Below, one piece after another: positions 8,699 through 17,942 of a stretch of DNA of 64,000 nt (position 1 is its first letter; the number at the start of each line of letters is the position of its first letter). Origin of the DNA: Altererythrobacter sp. XM-24bin4 (GTDB taxonomy: Bacteria; Pseudomonadota; Alphaproteobacteria; Sphingomonadales; Sphingomonadaceae). A model generated the notes under the pieces. That model saw nothing but the letters and a program-made list of their open reading frames with translations. It did no database searches and was not told where the DNA came from. The DNA is taken from NCBI GenBank assembly GCA_003149575.1, contig QCWG01000001.1, forward strand, positions 153,183 to 217,182, given 5' to 3'. The position numbers and the translations under genes were made by a program.

Positions 8699-10522
8699 TT
8701 AGCCGCCCACCCAAATCGGAGAGCTCCACGCGCGTTCTTGGATCGTCAGCTCCAGGCCATCACGCACAGGCAGCCCTAGCCGGTTTGCTTCCCAAGTTGA
8801 CCAGCGACAAGTCGGCCGTTCGATCGCACGCAGATAGTAGAATGCGCGGCGATCAGGATTGTAATCCGGCTCTTGCCATCGCGCGGTCAATTGCGCCGCG
8901 CCATAGCTCGATGGGGTCGTGCAAGTATTGGTATCAACGCCAGAGCGCATTGCAGGGCAGCGATGCGTGCGCCTGTCCGGCGTGCCAACAGCGCAAGCAA
9001 TGTCATAGACTTGTTCTTGCAGGTCGCCATCGTCATCGACCCATCCGCGAATAAGCTGCAAACGCTCCAGGCCTGCACCGTCAGGGTCTTTCATCGCTTC
9101 AGCAAGGAAGGTTGGCGCACCCTCCCCATGACTGCCCAGATCACCTCCCATGGGGACACCGCCCGCATAGGCGAGACGGGCAAAATCATCGCGATCAAAA
9201 ATATCAGCAGGATAGCCATGGCCTGCAAACAACCGCGCTTTGATCCGCGGGCCGGATGTCGCGAACGTCTCTTTGCGGCGGAACGCGTCGTAGATGTCTT
9301 CGCGGTTGTTCTGCTCCGCCCAAACGCCCGCAAGCCCCGCTGCGCTCCATTTATAAAACGGCGTGGCGGCTGCACCTTCGAGCCCAAGGTCCGCATCCGA
9401 TGCCACCACGCGGCGGCCCGCGGGCGTCCCGTCAAGCGCGCCGGTTTTGCCAAAGAATCGATCTTCATCGACAGGACCACCGCCATTGTGCGTGTCGGAG
9501 GAACCGATCAGTCCGAACTCGTATGGGTTTACCCCCAATTGCCGCTCTAGCGTGAGGCCCCGTTGTAATGCTTGGCGAATATAGCTGCCAGACGTCCGGC
9601 CCTTGATATCGGTTCCGATCAGCGTCTCGTAGACTTCGAAATTGGCCCATTCGTCATTGGGCGAAAGCAAGGGGTGCGTGTCAGATGTGCCTTTAACCTG
9701 GCTCATCTCGACAATCGGTTCGTTGCGCATCCGCTGCCGCGCATATTCGGCCGTGATCGGGCCACCATCATAGGTCGTCATCTCGAACATCTTGCCGTTC
9801 GAGACATTGGAATTGTGCGGGATGGCGAGCCCTTCGATCCCTTTGCCACGTAAGGCATCGAGCCAGCTCCACAGACCTTCCGGATTTTGCGAATCGAAAC
9901 TGTTGAACGGGAGATTGGGCCGATTCACACCACGAAACAGCACGATCCGGTGCAAATTCTGGCTGCTGGGAGCACTGGTGAACTCGTAGCCGTGAAAGGT
10001 CGTGAACTCGCCTGGCTTATAATATCGCTCTGTCGCGGCGTTGATCTCCGCCCATGTCGAACGCATCACGTCAACATCGTAAGCTTCCTCAAGCTTTTCG
10101 CCCGAACGCAGCGTACCCGCAATCTTTCCGAAAGCCTCCGAAATCTTCTCGCGAACGCTAGAGAACATGTCTGCGGCGTATTCCAGCAGCGAAAGCGGGT
10201 GGTTTTCATCATCCATCGCAGGGAGAACGCCAAGATACTCGGCGTGGTCGGTCACAGCGTAGAAATCGAGCGCGCCGCCTTTCAGCGCAATGTCGTAACC
10301 AGCCATGTGCCGGATCGTTTCCCCGCGCGCATAGCGATAGGCATCATCGGGCGTGGCACGAATGCCGAAGATGTAGGCGTCAAACGAATTGCGCGAATGA
10401 ACATGCACATCGCCAAACAGTGCCTGCCTTCGTTCAGGTATATCAGCTTGCGCTGGAACGAGCGGCGTGACCATCGCAGCCCCTGCAAACAATGCTCCCG
10501 CGAAACGCATCCGGTGCGCCAT
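8699..10522 (-). CDS. DUF3604 domain protein, exported
   Basis: A 607-residue exported protein dominated by DUF3604, a family related to PHP-type metal-dependent hydrolases and common in marine bacteria; no reaction is established. The start at 10522 gives a clean signal peptide (MRFAGALFAGAAMVTPLVPAQA) and has GAGAGGG upstream; a longer start at 10567 is unlikely. Likely metal-binding segments are GDVHVHSRNSFDAY near the mature N-terminus, AVTDHAEYLG, and SSDTHNGGG in the middle. It converges with the flavin monooxygenase gene (five bases between stops) and follows the amidohydrolase gene on the same strand. Confidence 0.88.
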   Translation of the reverse strand: MAHRMRFAGALFAGAAMVTPLVPAQADIPERRQALFGDVHVHSRNSFDAYIFGIRATPDDAYRYARGETIRHMAGYDIALKGGALDFYAVTDHAEYLGVLPAMDDENHPLSLLEYAADMFSSVREKISEAFGKIAGTLRSGEKLEEAYDVDVMRSTWAEINAATERYYKPGEFTTFHGYEFTSAPSSQNLHRIVLFRGVNRPNLPFNSFDSQNPEGLWSWLDALRGKGIEGLAIPHNSNVSNGKMFEMTTYDGGPITAEYARQRMRNEPIVEMSQVKGTSDTHPLLSPNDEWANFEVYETLIGTDIKGRTSGSYIRQALQRGLTLERQLGVNPYEFGLIGSSDTHNGGGPVDEDRFFGKTGALDGTPAGRRVVASDADLGLEGAAATPFYKWSAAGLAGVWAEQNNREDIYDAFRRKETFATSGPRIKARLFAGHGYPADIFDRDDFARLAYAGGVPMGGDLGSHGEGAPTFLAEAMKDPDGAGLERLQLIRGWVDDDGDLQEQVYDIACAVGTPDRRTHRCPAMRSGVDTNTCTTPSSYGAAQLTARWQEPDYNPDRRAFYYLRAIERPTCRWSTWEANRLGLPVRDGLELTIQERAWSSPIWVGG

Positions 10523-10608
10523 TGACCCTCTCCCTTCTTCTCCCCGGAGAGAGAGTGCACTTCGCAAGAAAGATTGTCCAGCCTTTGGCTTGGCCCGGGA
10601 TCAGGTGA

Positions 10609-11883
10609 TCATTCGACCACGCGCCCTCGCACCATCACCCAATCGACATTCTCCAGCACGCTCACATCTTCAAGCGGATTGCCTTTCACTGCGATGATAT
10701 CGGCTGAGAAACCCGGCGCGATGCGACCGATCTCGTCTTCCATGCCGAGCACTTCAGCGGCACCTGTGGTCGCGCTGGCAAGCACTTCCCTATCCGACAT
10801 GCCACCATTGCGCATCAAGGCCAGTTCGCCTGCATTCAAGCCGTGCGAGAATACACCAGCGTCCGTGCCAAACGCCACTTTCACATCATACATGATTGCG
10901 CGCTCGATGATGCTTTCAGCAAAGGCGGCAACCTGCTGTACCTTGTCTTCTACCACTGGCGTATAAATGCCCTTGCCAAGCCTTTGCTTGATGCCCTGGA
11001 ACGCCATTAACGTAGGGATCAGTACAGTCCCGTTCTCGCGCATCGCCTTGCCTGCCGCTTCATCAATATAGGTGCCATGCTCGATAGTCTGCACGCCGGC
11101 CTTTGCCGCCGCTTCGATCCCGCGTGCGCCGTGTGCGTGGGCCGCAACCTCCAGTCCCAATGAATTGGCCGCCTTTACAATCGCGCGCATCTCTGCGTCG
11201 GTAAAATGCGCTTCCAGCCCGCGGCCTTGCTGCGACAATACACCGCCGGTCGCGGTGATCTTGATCAGGTCAGCGCCATATTTCGATGCCAGCCTCACTT
11301 TCTCTGAACACTCAATCGGGCCAGTGCAGGAAAAGTCATTGTCCAGCGCATCATTCACATGCTCATTGAAGCCGTTGGTGTCTCCGTGGCCGCCAACAAT
11401 TGCGATCGTACGCGTAGAGGCAATAATGCGCGGACCAGGCACAAAACCTTCAGCGGTTGCACGGCGCAAAGACTGCATCACCTGATCGCTGCGTGCACCC
11501 AGATCGCGAATGGTGGTAAATCCGGCAAGCGCTGTGATGCGCGCATTCTTGGCCGCAACAAATGAATACCATTCCGCCGGATTGACAGCGGCGTCGCGAA
11601 AATCACCACCCGGATCGCCGGATAGATGCGTATGCAGGTCGATCAGACCGGGCATGACAGTGTGTTCATCAAGATGCACCATAGTGGCGCCTTCTGGCGT
11701 TGGCGAAAAGCCATCCACAATGCTGACGATTTTTCCGTCAGTCACCGTGATCGTGGCCGGCCCGCTTGGCCGGCTATCCGCATCGGTTAGCACCGCCCCT
11801 GCATGGATAATTGTAGTGTCGGCCAGCGCCGGGCTGCTCATTAAAGCCACTGCTGCCGCCATCAGTCCCGAGAAAACACGCAT
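10609..11883 (-). CDS. Exported metal-dependent amidohydrolase
   Basis: A 424-residue amidohydrolase with an N-terminal signal peptide (cleavage after about residue 21, SSPALA). Metal and catalytic motifs are in order: GLIDLHTHLSG (HxH), KITATGG with the probable bridging lysine, VAAHAHG, TIEHG, and FGTDAGVF. Together they match the imidazolonepropionase/Xaa-Pro dipeptidase-like amidohydrolases, often annotated as prolidases acting on peptides or N-acyl amino acids. The gene runs divergently from the S9 peptidase gene with 140 bases between, and precedes the DUF3604 gene. A periplasmic role in peptide turnover fits the neighbourhood but is inference. Confidence 0.9.
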   Translation of the reverse strand: MRVFSGLMAAAVALMSSPALADTTIIHAGAVLTDADSRPSGPATITVTDGKIVSIVDGFSPTPEGATMVHLDEHTVMPGLIDLHTHLSGDPGGDFRDAAVNPAEWYSFVAAKNARITALAGFTTIRDLGARSDQVMQSLRRATAEGFVPGPRIIASTRTIAIVGGHGDTNGFNEHVNDALDNDFSCTGPIECSEKVRLASKYGADLIKITATGGVLSQQGRGLEAHFTDAEMRAIVKAANSLGLEVAAHAHGARGIEAAAKAGVQTIEHGTYIDEAAGKAMRENGTVLIPTLMAFQGIKQRLGKGIYTPVVEDKVQQVAAFAESIIERAIMYDVKVAFGTDAGVFSHGLNAGELALMRNGGMSDREVLASATTGAAEVLGMEDEIGRIAPGFSADIIAVKGNPLEDVSVLENVDWVMVRGRVVE

Positions 11884-12023
11884 ATTTATCTCCCTTTCGG
11901 GACCTGTGTTGCGCGTTCTGCATTAAGGATACAAGGGGTGGATTTGCCCGTTCCGTCATTTGAATTTCCCCGCATTGCCGCTATCAGGCGCGCAACAGTC
12001 AATCACGAGAGGACAATTTTCTT

Positions 12024-14093
12024 ATGAATCGCATAGCTTTGAGTGCTGCGACTCTGCTCGCATCTGTCTCTATTGCGGCGACCGCTTCAGCCCGCCCGAT
12101 GACGCCGGAAGATGTCGCCAAGATCGAAAGCATCGGCGCTATCGCTGTGTCGCCTGATGGAACACGCATCGCTTACACTACCGCCAGCCTACCTGATGTA
12201 AGCGAAGGCGAAGACAATGGCGGCTTCGAGCAAGTCCTGAAAGTTGCAACCGACCCGAACACGTCAACAGTATATCTGCGGGAAGATGTCAGCCCGAGTG
12301 GCGTTCAATTCAGCCCCGATGGCAGCATGGTCAGCTTCACCTGGAGCGCTGAAGGTGAAGATAACGCCGTATGGGGCGTGCCAGTAGCCGGCGGTACCTA
12401 TCGCAAACTTGCGGAAATCGCTGATAGCGATGTCCTGTCTTATGTGTGGGGCCCGAATGGCAACAGCATCTTCATGCTGGCCACCGCGGAAGAAGACAAA
12501 CAGCGCACCGAGCAACGTAAAGCTGGTTTCAATTCTGTCGTCTATGAAGAAGAGGCACGCCTGCGCCGCCTGTTCGAAGCCAAGGTTGGCGAAGAAGTGG
12601 ACGCGGAACCACGCCAGATTCCTGTCCCTGCCTACGTGACCGGTTTCGACATCACACCCGATGGCAAGACAGGCATCGTGCAGAGCAAGCCGACCCCGCA
12701 GATCGACGACACTTACACATCATTGCGCGTCCACATCATCGACCTGGCCGATGGCAATGTGAAGGCTATCGTACCGACGCCGGGCAAGCTGGGCGACGTG
12801 GAAGTCTCACCTGACGGCACGCAACTCTCCATGATTGCTGGCGTCGACAAACACGATCCGGCGGAAACCACGCTGCATCTGGTCGATGTCGCAACCGGCA
12901 ATTACCGCGCGCTCAACGAAGGCGCTGCTGAAGCAACAGTTGATGCAGAATGGATGGCCAATGGCCGCCTCGCAACCATCGTGCATGTCGGCGCGCAAAG
13001 CGTTCTGCGCATCTACAACGCCGATGGCAGCGTGCACCGAGAAGTCGATCCGGGTTCGCTGATACTGACCAGCGTCGAATCCGCCGGCGGCAAGGTTGCG
13101 GTTTCCGCCAACTCCCCCAAGCACCCTACCGAGTTGTTCGTATGGAACCCGCGCTTGCGCGCAAACGCATTCGAGCGGTGGACGTCACACAACCCGTGGC
13201 TGAGCGAGATCACCTTCGGGGAGCAGCGTATCTACACCTATACCGCGCGCGACGGACAACAGGTTCAAGGCGTACTGGTGCTGCCAGTCGGCGGTATTCC
13301 CGAGGGCGGTGCACCCACCATCATGAATGTCCATGGCGGTCCTGAGGCGCACGAATCGAACGGCTGGATTACAGCCTATTCGAAGCCGGGGCAGGTTGCC
13401 GCTGGCCAAGGCTATGCCGTGTTCCTGCCCAACTATCGCGGCTCAACCGGTTACGGCACCGCATTCTCTAAACAGCATCAGGGCAATTACACCGATCCTG
13501 AATTTGCCGACATCGTAGATGCGAAGCGGGCGCTAGTCGCCGAAGGCATTACCGATTCTGACCGCACCGGCATTACCGGCGGATCCTATGGTGGTTATGC
13601 ATCGGCATGGGGCGCGACTTATCATTCTGCTGAATACGCGGCGTCTGTGATGTTCGTTGGCATTTCCAATCAGGTCAGCAAGTTCGGCACCGGCGACATC
13701 CCTTACGAGATGTACAATGTTCATAGCCGCGCTTGGCCGTGGGATGACTGGATGAAGATGCTCGAAGTGTCACCTGTCTATCACGTCGACAAGGCCAACA
13801 CGCCAACACTGATCATGCATGGCGAGGAAGATACGCGCGTCGATCCGGGCCAAAGCCTGGAGCTTTATCGCGCGCTGAAGGTTCGCAAGCCTGACGTACC
13901 GGTGCGCTTGGTTTTCTATCCGGGCGAAGGTCACGGCAATCGCATGGCTGGCAGCCGCTATGACTACAATCTGCGTATGATGGAATGGTTCGAAACCTAT
14001 CTCAAAACCGGCGACCGCAAGGCCGAAATGCCCGGCCCGCGCCCGCAGTTAGCGGATGGTGCCAAAGGCGCCGCAGCAGACGGTGGCGAATAG
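12024..14093 (+). CDS. S9 family prolyl oligopeptidase, exported
   Basis: A 689-residue serine peptidase of the prolyl oligopeptidase family (dipeptidyl/acylaminoacyl peptidase type). It starts with a signal peptide (ALSAATLLASVSIAATASA), continues with a beta-propeller rich in SPDG-type turns, and ends with an alpha/beta hydrolase domain. The catalytic triad is visible: Ser in GGSYGGYA at about residue 520, Asp in EEDTRVDPGQ near 604, and His in GEGHGNR near 637. The upstream conserved NVHGGPE forms the oxyanion loop. It probably cleaves short peptides in the periplasm and may work with the divergent amidohydrolase. A terminator-like hairpin follows the stop codon. Confidence 0.95.
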   Translation: MNRIALSAATLLASVSIAATASARPMTPEDVAKIESIGAIAVSPDGTRIAYTTASLPDVSEGEDNGGFEQVLKVATDPNTSTVYLREDVSPSGVQFSPDGSMVSFTWSAEGEDNAVWGVPVAGGTYRKLAEIADSDVLSYVWGPNGNSIFMLATAEEDKQRTEQRKAGFNSVVYEEEARLRRLFEAKVGEEVDAEPRQIPVPAYVTGFDITPDGKTGIVQSKPTPQIDDTYTSLRVHIIDLADGNVKAIVPTPGKLGDVEVSPDGTQLSMIAGVDKHDPAETTLHLVDVATGNYRALNEGAAEATVDAEWMANGRLATIVHVGAQSVLRIYNADGSVHREVDPGSLILTSVESAGGKVAVSANSPKHPTELFVWNPRLRANAFERWTSHNPWLSEITFGEQRIYTYTARDGQQVQGVLVLPVGGIPEGGAPTIMNVHGGPEAHESNGWITAYSKPGQVAAGQGYAVFLPNYRGSTGYGTAFSKQHQGNYTDPEFADIVDAKRALVAEGITDSDRTGITGGSYGGYASAWGATYHSAEYAASVMFVGISNQVSKFGTGDIPYEMYNVHSRAWPWDDWMKMLEVSPVYHVDKANTPTLIMHGEEDTRVDPGQSLELYRALKVRKPDVPVRLVFYPGEGHGNRMAGSRYDYNLRMMEWFETYLKTGDRKAEMPGPRPQLADGAKGAAADGGE

Positions 14094-14120
14094 AGCGTCT
14101 CTGCACGACTAAAATCGAGG

Positions 14121-14152
14121 AAGGGGCGCTATCGGGCGGCCCTTTCTTTTTG
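14121..14152 (+). terminator. Probable rho-independent terminator after the S9 peptidase gene
   Basis: AAGGGGCGC at 14121-14129 pairs with GCGGCCCTT (one mismatch), and the T-rich run TTTCTTTTT follows. It lies 28 bases after the peptidase stop codon on the same strand. Confidence 0.7.
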
Positions 14153-14460
14153 GAGAACCACTAAGCTATCCAGAAAACACAGGCCACGCCGAATATGGCA
14201 GTAAACTGATCAGCTTCGCCGCGCCGCGAAGTGAAAGGCGCGTCCGTAGGTCGACGGACGGTCCATATCTAGCAAGATGAACACCGCTAAGATTGAGATC
14301 GCGGCGGAGGCAAGAATCGCCTTGCGGCTGTGGATCAGTTTTCTATGTTCCAAGTAAGAGGCATGGCTGCAGCGCATGCAAGGAAACCGCAGACAGTCTC
14401 TAGGGATTGCGCGCCAAGCCATTGCCGCCGCATCGATGCTAGGGTAGGGGTTCTGCCACA
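14153..14460. other. Intergenic region upstream of crtY
   Basis: About 300 bases with no convincing gene. A minus-strand frame at 14210-14377 would encode 55 residues with one strongly hydrophobic stretch (AILASAAISILAVFILL), but there is no ribosome binding site and no recognised family, so it is not called. The promoter for the carotenoid cluster presumably lies here; no clear -35/-10 pair or PpsR-type site (TGT-N12-ACA) was picked out by eye. Confidence 0.45.
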
Positions 14461-15669
14461 ATGAATGGGCGCGAAACCGATGTAGCAATTGTGGGCGGCG
14501 GACTCGCTGGCGGGCTGATCGCGCTGGCGCTGCATCGCGCACATCCCGAAATTCGATTCCAGCTGATAGAGGCGGGCAAGGCGCTTGGCGGGCATCACCG
14601 CTGGAGCTGGTTTGGCAGCGATCTTTCTGACGAAGGGAACTCGCTGCTGGATGGCTTTACCAAAACCGAATGGAATAATGGCTATGAAGTCGCTTTCCCT
14701 GATTATCATCGGTCAATGGAGGCAGGATACCGCTCGCTTTCCTCGGTTGACTTCGACGCTGCTTTGCGCGATCTCTTGCCTAATCAGTCCCTGCGCATTG
14801 ACTGCAAAGTTAATCAGCTCGAAGCGACCGGTGTTACGCTAGAAAACGGCGAACGCGTTGCTGCCCGCGCAGTTATTGATTCTCGCAGTGTTCCGCCTTC
14901 AAAACATTTGCTGGGCGGCTGGCAGATCTTCACCGGACGTCATTTCAAATATGATCAGCCCCATGGGCTGTCGCAGCCGGTGATAATGGATGCGAGTGTC
15001 GATCAGCATACGCCAGCAGGCAATCATAGCGCCTATCGTTTTATGTATGTGCTGCCGCTGGCCAAGGATGAGCTGTTCTTGGAAGACACCTACTATGACG
15101 AGACCCGGGTACTTGACGAGGATTTGCTAAGTCGTCGGATCGATGAATATGCAGCAGAAAAGGGTTTCCGCAATGGGGTCGAGATAGGCCGTGAGAAAGG
15201 CATTTTGCCCGTCATCACTGGCGGCAATTTCGACGCCTATCGGGCCAGCATCGACATCCCGGGGGTTGCCATGGCGGGTGCGCGTGGCGGGTTCAGCCAC
15301 CCGCTAACCAGCTACACTATGCCGATCGCTGTCGAGAACGCATTGGCGATCGCCTCTCATGCCCACTTGTCCGGCCCGCTGCTGGCGCATTTCGTCCGTG
15401 AACGTGCCAATAAACATTGGCGTAAGACGTCGATTTACCGCGCGCTGGGCCGAATGCTTTTCAAAGCTGCGGAACCAGAACGCCGTGTGGACATTTTTCA
15501 AAAGTTCTATCGGCTCCCACAAGATCTGATTGAGCGATTCTATGCGTGCCACACGACCTTGCCTGACAAGTTCCGCATCTTCACTGGCAAGCCGCCTGTA
15601 CCTATTTCGCGTGCAATCCGCGCGCTTGCGAGCAAGGGGAATCCCTTGATCATGGAGAAAACCGAATGA
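14461..15669 (+). CDS. crtY: Lycopene beta-cyclase CrtY
   Basis: CrtY cyclises lycopene to beta-carotene at the membrane. The 402-residue protein has the N-terminal dinucleotide motif VAIVGGGLAGGLIAL, followed by GGHHRWSWF near residue 45, and the conserved FTGRHFKYD, FMYVLPL and GARGGFSHPLTSYTMP segments. These identify the CrtY-type cyclase rather than the CrtL or heterodimeric types. It is the first gene of the carotenoid cluster, and its stop overlaps the crtI start (ATGA), indicating translational coupling. The start codon ATG at 14461 directly precedes the nucleotide-binding strand. Confidence 0.96.
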   Translation: MNGRETDVAIVGGGLAGGLIALALHRAHPEIRFQLIEAGKALGGHHRWSWFGSDLSDEGNSLLDGFTKTEWNNGYEVAFPDYHRSMEAGYRSLSSVDFDAALRDLLPNQSLRIDCKVNQLEATGVTLENGERVAARAVIDSRSVPPSKHLLGGWQIFTGRHFKYDQPHGLSQPVIMDASVDQHTPAGNHSAYRFMYVLPLAKDELFLEDTYYDETRVLDEDLLSRRIDEYAAEKGFRNGVEIGREKGILPVITGGNFDAYRASIDIPGVAMAGARGGFSHPLTSYTMPIAVENALAIASHAHLSGPLLAHFVRERANKHWRKTSIYRALGRMLFKAAEPERRVDIFQKFYRLPQDLIERFYACHTTLPDKFRIFTGKPPVPISRAIRALASKGNPLIMEKTE

Positions 15670-17231
15670 ACGCCGCCTCCACGCCAGTTACACCGCTGGT
15701 CCGCGCACCGCAAATAGCCGATCCTGCCAAATATGAAGGGAAGACGGCCTGCGTGATCGGATCCGGATTTGGCGGGATGGCACTTGCGATCCGGCTGCAA
15801 TCAGCTGGCATCGCAACGACCGTTATTGAATCCCGCGATAAACCCGGCGGGCGGGCCTATTTCTGGGAAAAGGACGGCTTTATTTTCGATGGTGGGCCAA
15901 CAGTTGTCACTGACCCCCCTTGCCTGAAAGAGCTTTGGGAAATCACCGGCCACGACATGGCCGAAGATGTTGAGCTGATGAAGGTAATGCCGTTCTACCG
16001 GCTCAACTGGCCCGACGGCACGAACTTCGATTATTCGAATGACGAAGAGAGCCTGAATGCAGAAATCGCAAAGCTCGACCCTGCCGATATCGCAGGCTAT
16101 GCGGAATTCTTGGAATATGCCGCCGGCGTATACGAGGAAGGTTATCTGAAACTCGGCACCGTGCCCTTCCTCGATTTCAAAAGCATGCTGAAAGCCGCGC
16201 CCGCGCTGATCAAGAAACAGGCCTGGCGCAGCGTTTATTCCATGGTTTCAAGCTATGTAAAAAGTGAGAAGCTACGCGAAGCGCTGTCGTTCCACACGCT
16301 GCTGGTTGGCGGCAATCCGATGAACACCAGTGCGATTTACGCGCTGATTCACAAGCTGGAAAAAGATGGCGGCGTGTGGTGGACACGCGGCGGCACCAAC
16401 CGCTTGATCGCCGGAATGGTGCGCCACTTCGAGCGACTAGGCGGTACGATGCGCGTGGGCGATGCCGTGACGCAGGTTCACACCATCGGCAACAAGGCGA
16501 GCGAAGTCGAAACCGCCAGCGGGTGGAAACAACGTTTTGACGCGGTCGCTTCGAATGCGGACATTATGCATTCCTATCGTGACCTGCTGAAAGGCACCAA
16601 GCGCGGCAAGGATTATGCGAAGTCTTTATCGCGCAAAAGCTTCAGCCCCGGACTGTTTGTGGTGCATTTCGGGCTTGAAGGCACATGGCCTGGCATCCCC
16701 CATCACATGATCCTGTTCGGACCGCGCTACAAAGGCCTGCTGGATGATATTTACAAGCAAGGTGTGCTGCCGCAGGATTTTAGCATCTATCTGCACCATC
16801 CCACGGTGACTGATCCCAGCATGGCGCCCAAGGGCAAGAGCACCTTCTACGCGCTGGTCCCGGTCGCTCATATGGGCAAACTGGCGGTGGATTGGGACGA
16901 AGTCGGCCCCATGCTTGAAAAGCGCATTCTGGATGAAATCGGGCGTCGTCTGATCCCTGACATCCATGACCGGATCGTGACCAAGTTCAGCTATGCACCA
17001 AAGGATTTTGCGCATGACCTGAACGCCCATCTGGGCAGCGCTTTCAGCCTTGAGCCGGTGCTGTGGCAGAGCGCTTATCTGCGTGGTCACAACCGCGACG
17101 ATTTGATCGACAATTTCTATCTTGTGGGCGCAGGCACGCATCCGGGTGCAGGCATTCCCGGCGTTGTCGGCAGCGCAAAAGCAACTGCGGGCTTGATGCT
17201 GGAAGACTTGGGCGTAAAGCCGCCTGCGTGA
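15666..17231 (+). CDS. crtI: Phytoene desaturase CrtI
   Basis: CrtI is an FAD enzyme that dehydrogenates phytoene to lycopene. The 521-residue protein shows CVIGSGFGGMALAIRL near residue 30, KPGGRAYFWEKDGF, the substrate-region segment GGPTVVTDP, and the C-terminal bacterial-type signature YLVGAGTHPGAGIPGVVGSA. Length and motifs match four-step bacterial CrtI. The gene overlaps crtY by four bases, and its TGA stop overlaps the GTG start of the LOG gene, so the three are read as one unit. Confidence 0.97.
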   Translation: MNAASTPVTPLVRAPQIADPAKYEGKTACVIGSGFGGMALAIRLQSAGIATTVIESRDKPGGRAYFWEKDGFIFDGGPTVVTDPPCLKELWEITGHDMAEDVELMKVMPFYRLNWPDGTNFDYSNDEESLNAEIAKLDPADIAGYAEFLEYAAGVYEEGYLKLGTVPFLDFKSMLKAAPALIKKQAWRSVYSMVSSYVKSEKLREALSFHTLLVGGNPMNTSAIYALIHKLEKDGGVWWTRGGTNRLIAGMVRHFERLGGTMRVGDAVTQVHTIGNKASEVETASGWKQRFDAVASNADIMHSYRDLLKGTKRGKDYAKSLSRKSFSPGLFVVHFGLEGTWPGIPHHMILFGPRYKGLLDDIYKQGVLPQDFSIYLHHPTVTDPSMAPKGKSTFYALVPVAHMGKLAVDWDEVGPMLEKRILDEIGRRLIPDIHDRIVTKFSYAPKDFAHDLNAHLGSAFSLEPVLWQSAYLRGHNRDDLIDNFYLVGAGTHPGAGIPGVVGSAKATAGLMLEDLGVKPPA

Positions 17232-17821
17232 CTCAAAAACTGAACCGCCTAGCTGTTTATTGCGGCTCCGCCACGCCGGATGATGCACGCTATATCGAAC
17301 TAGCCACTGAGGTTGGCCGCTCGCTGGCCTTGCGCGAGATTGGCGTCGTTTATGGCGGCGGGCGGCTGGGCCTGATGGGCGCGGTTGCTCGCGGTGCGCT
17401 CGATGCAGGAGGCACAGTGATAGGCGTGATCCCCGAAGCGCTGTTTAATTCAGAGGTCGCCAATCACGATTGCACAGAGCTCTACACTGTTTCCGGCATG
17501 CATGAGCGCAAACAGCGCTTCGCCGATCTGTCGGACGGTTTCGTCACGATACCCGGCGGGGTCGGCACCATGGACGAGCTTTGGGAAGCGATGAGCTGGG
17601 CGCAGCTTGGATATCACTCCAAGCCTGTAGGCCTGCTCAACACGATGGCGTTTTTCGATCATCTGATCGCCTTCAATGAAAAGATGGCGGAAGTCGGCTT
17701 TGTTCGCCCGGCGCATCAGAACATCCTGATCCACGATACGACTATAGGCGGCCTGATTAACAAGATGACCGCGTATGAACCCCACACGCCTATCTTTGGC
17801 ATGAAAGCCGAGGATCTGTGA
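17228..17821 (+). CDS. LOG family (TIGR00730) nucleotide phosphoribohydrolase-like protein
   Basis: A 197-residue protein of the LOG/YvdD family, Rossmann-like enzymes that hydrolyse nucleoside 5'-monophosphates; some members make active cytokinins from their riboside monophosphates. The diagnostic PGGVGTMDELWEA motif is present with its catalytic glutamate, together with VVYGGGRLGLMGAVARGA and MHERKQRFADLSDGFV. GTG at 17228 is chosen because it overlaps the crtI stop (GTGA) and gives the family's usual N-terminus, KLNRLAVYCGSA. Its place between crtI and crtB is unexpected, since no known step of carotenoid synthesis needs it. Confidence 0.92.
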   Translation: MTQKLNRLAVYCGSATPDDARYIELATEVGRSLALREIGVVYGGGRLGLMGAVARGALDAGGTVIGVIPEALFNSEVANHDCTELYTVSGMHERKQRFADLSDGFVTIPGGVGTMDELWEAMSWAQLGYHSKPVGLLNTMAFFDHLIAFNEKMAEVGFVRPAHQNILIHDTTIGGLINKMTAYEPHTPIFGMKAEDL

Positions 17822-17850
17822 AAAGGCGTTCTTTTTTGATGTCCGCGCCG

Positions 17851-17923
17851 CCTGCACCCTCCACCCTTCCACCCGGAGCCGACCGGGATACCATCCGGGT
17901 GGAAGGGTGGAGGGTGCGGGCTG
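17851..17923. repeat. Perfect 24-bp inverted repeat (palindromic element, copy 1)
   Basis: Positions 17854-17877 and 17894-17917 are exact reverse complements over 24 bases, separated by a 16-base loop; a wobble and further pairs extend the stem to about 28. It fills the gap between the LOG gene and crtB, ending about 20 bases before the crtB ATG. The right half recurs, with three changes in about 28 bases, at 22413-22440. Confidence 0.9.
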
Positions 17924-17942
17924 GCCAGGCAGCGGGTCAACC

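Noticed and set aside
14210..14377. Possible 55-residue membrane peptide on the minus strand
   Set aside because: One hydrophobic stretch is present but there is no ribosome binding site, no family and no conserved context; high-GC sequence gives such frames by chance.
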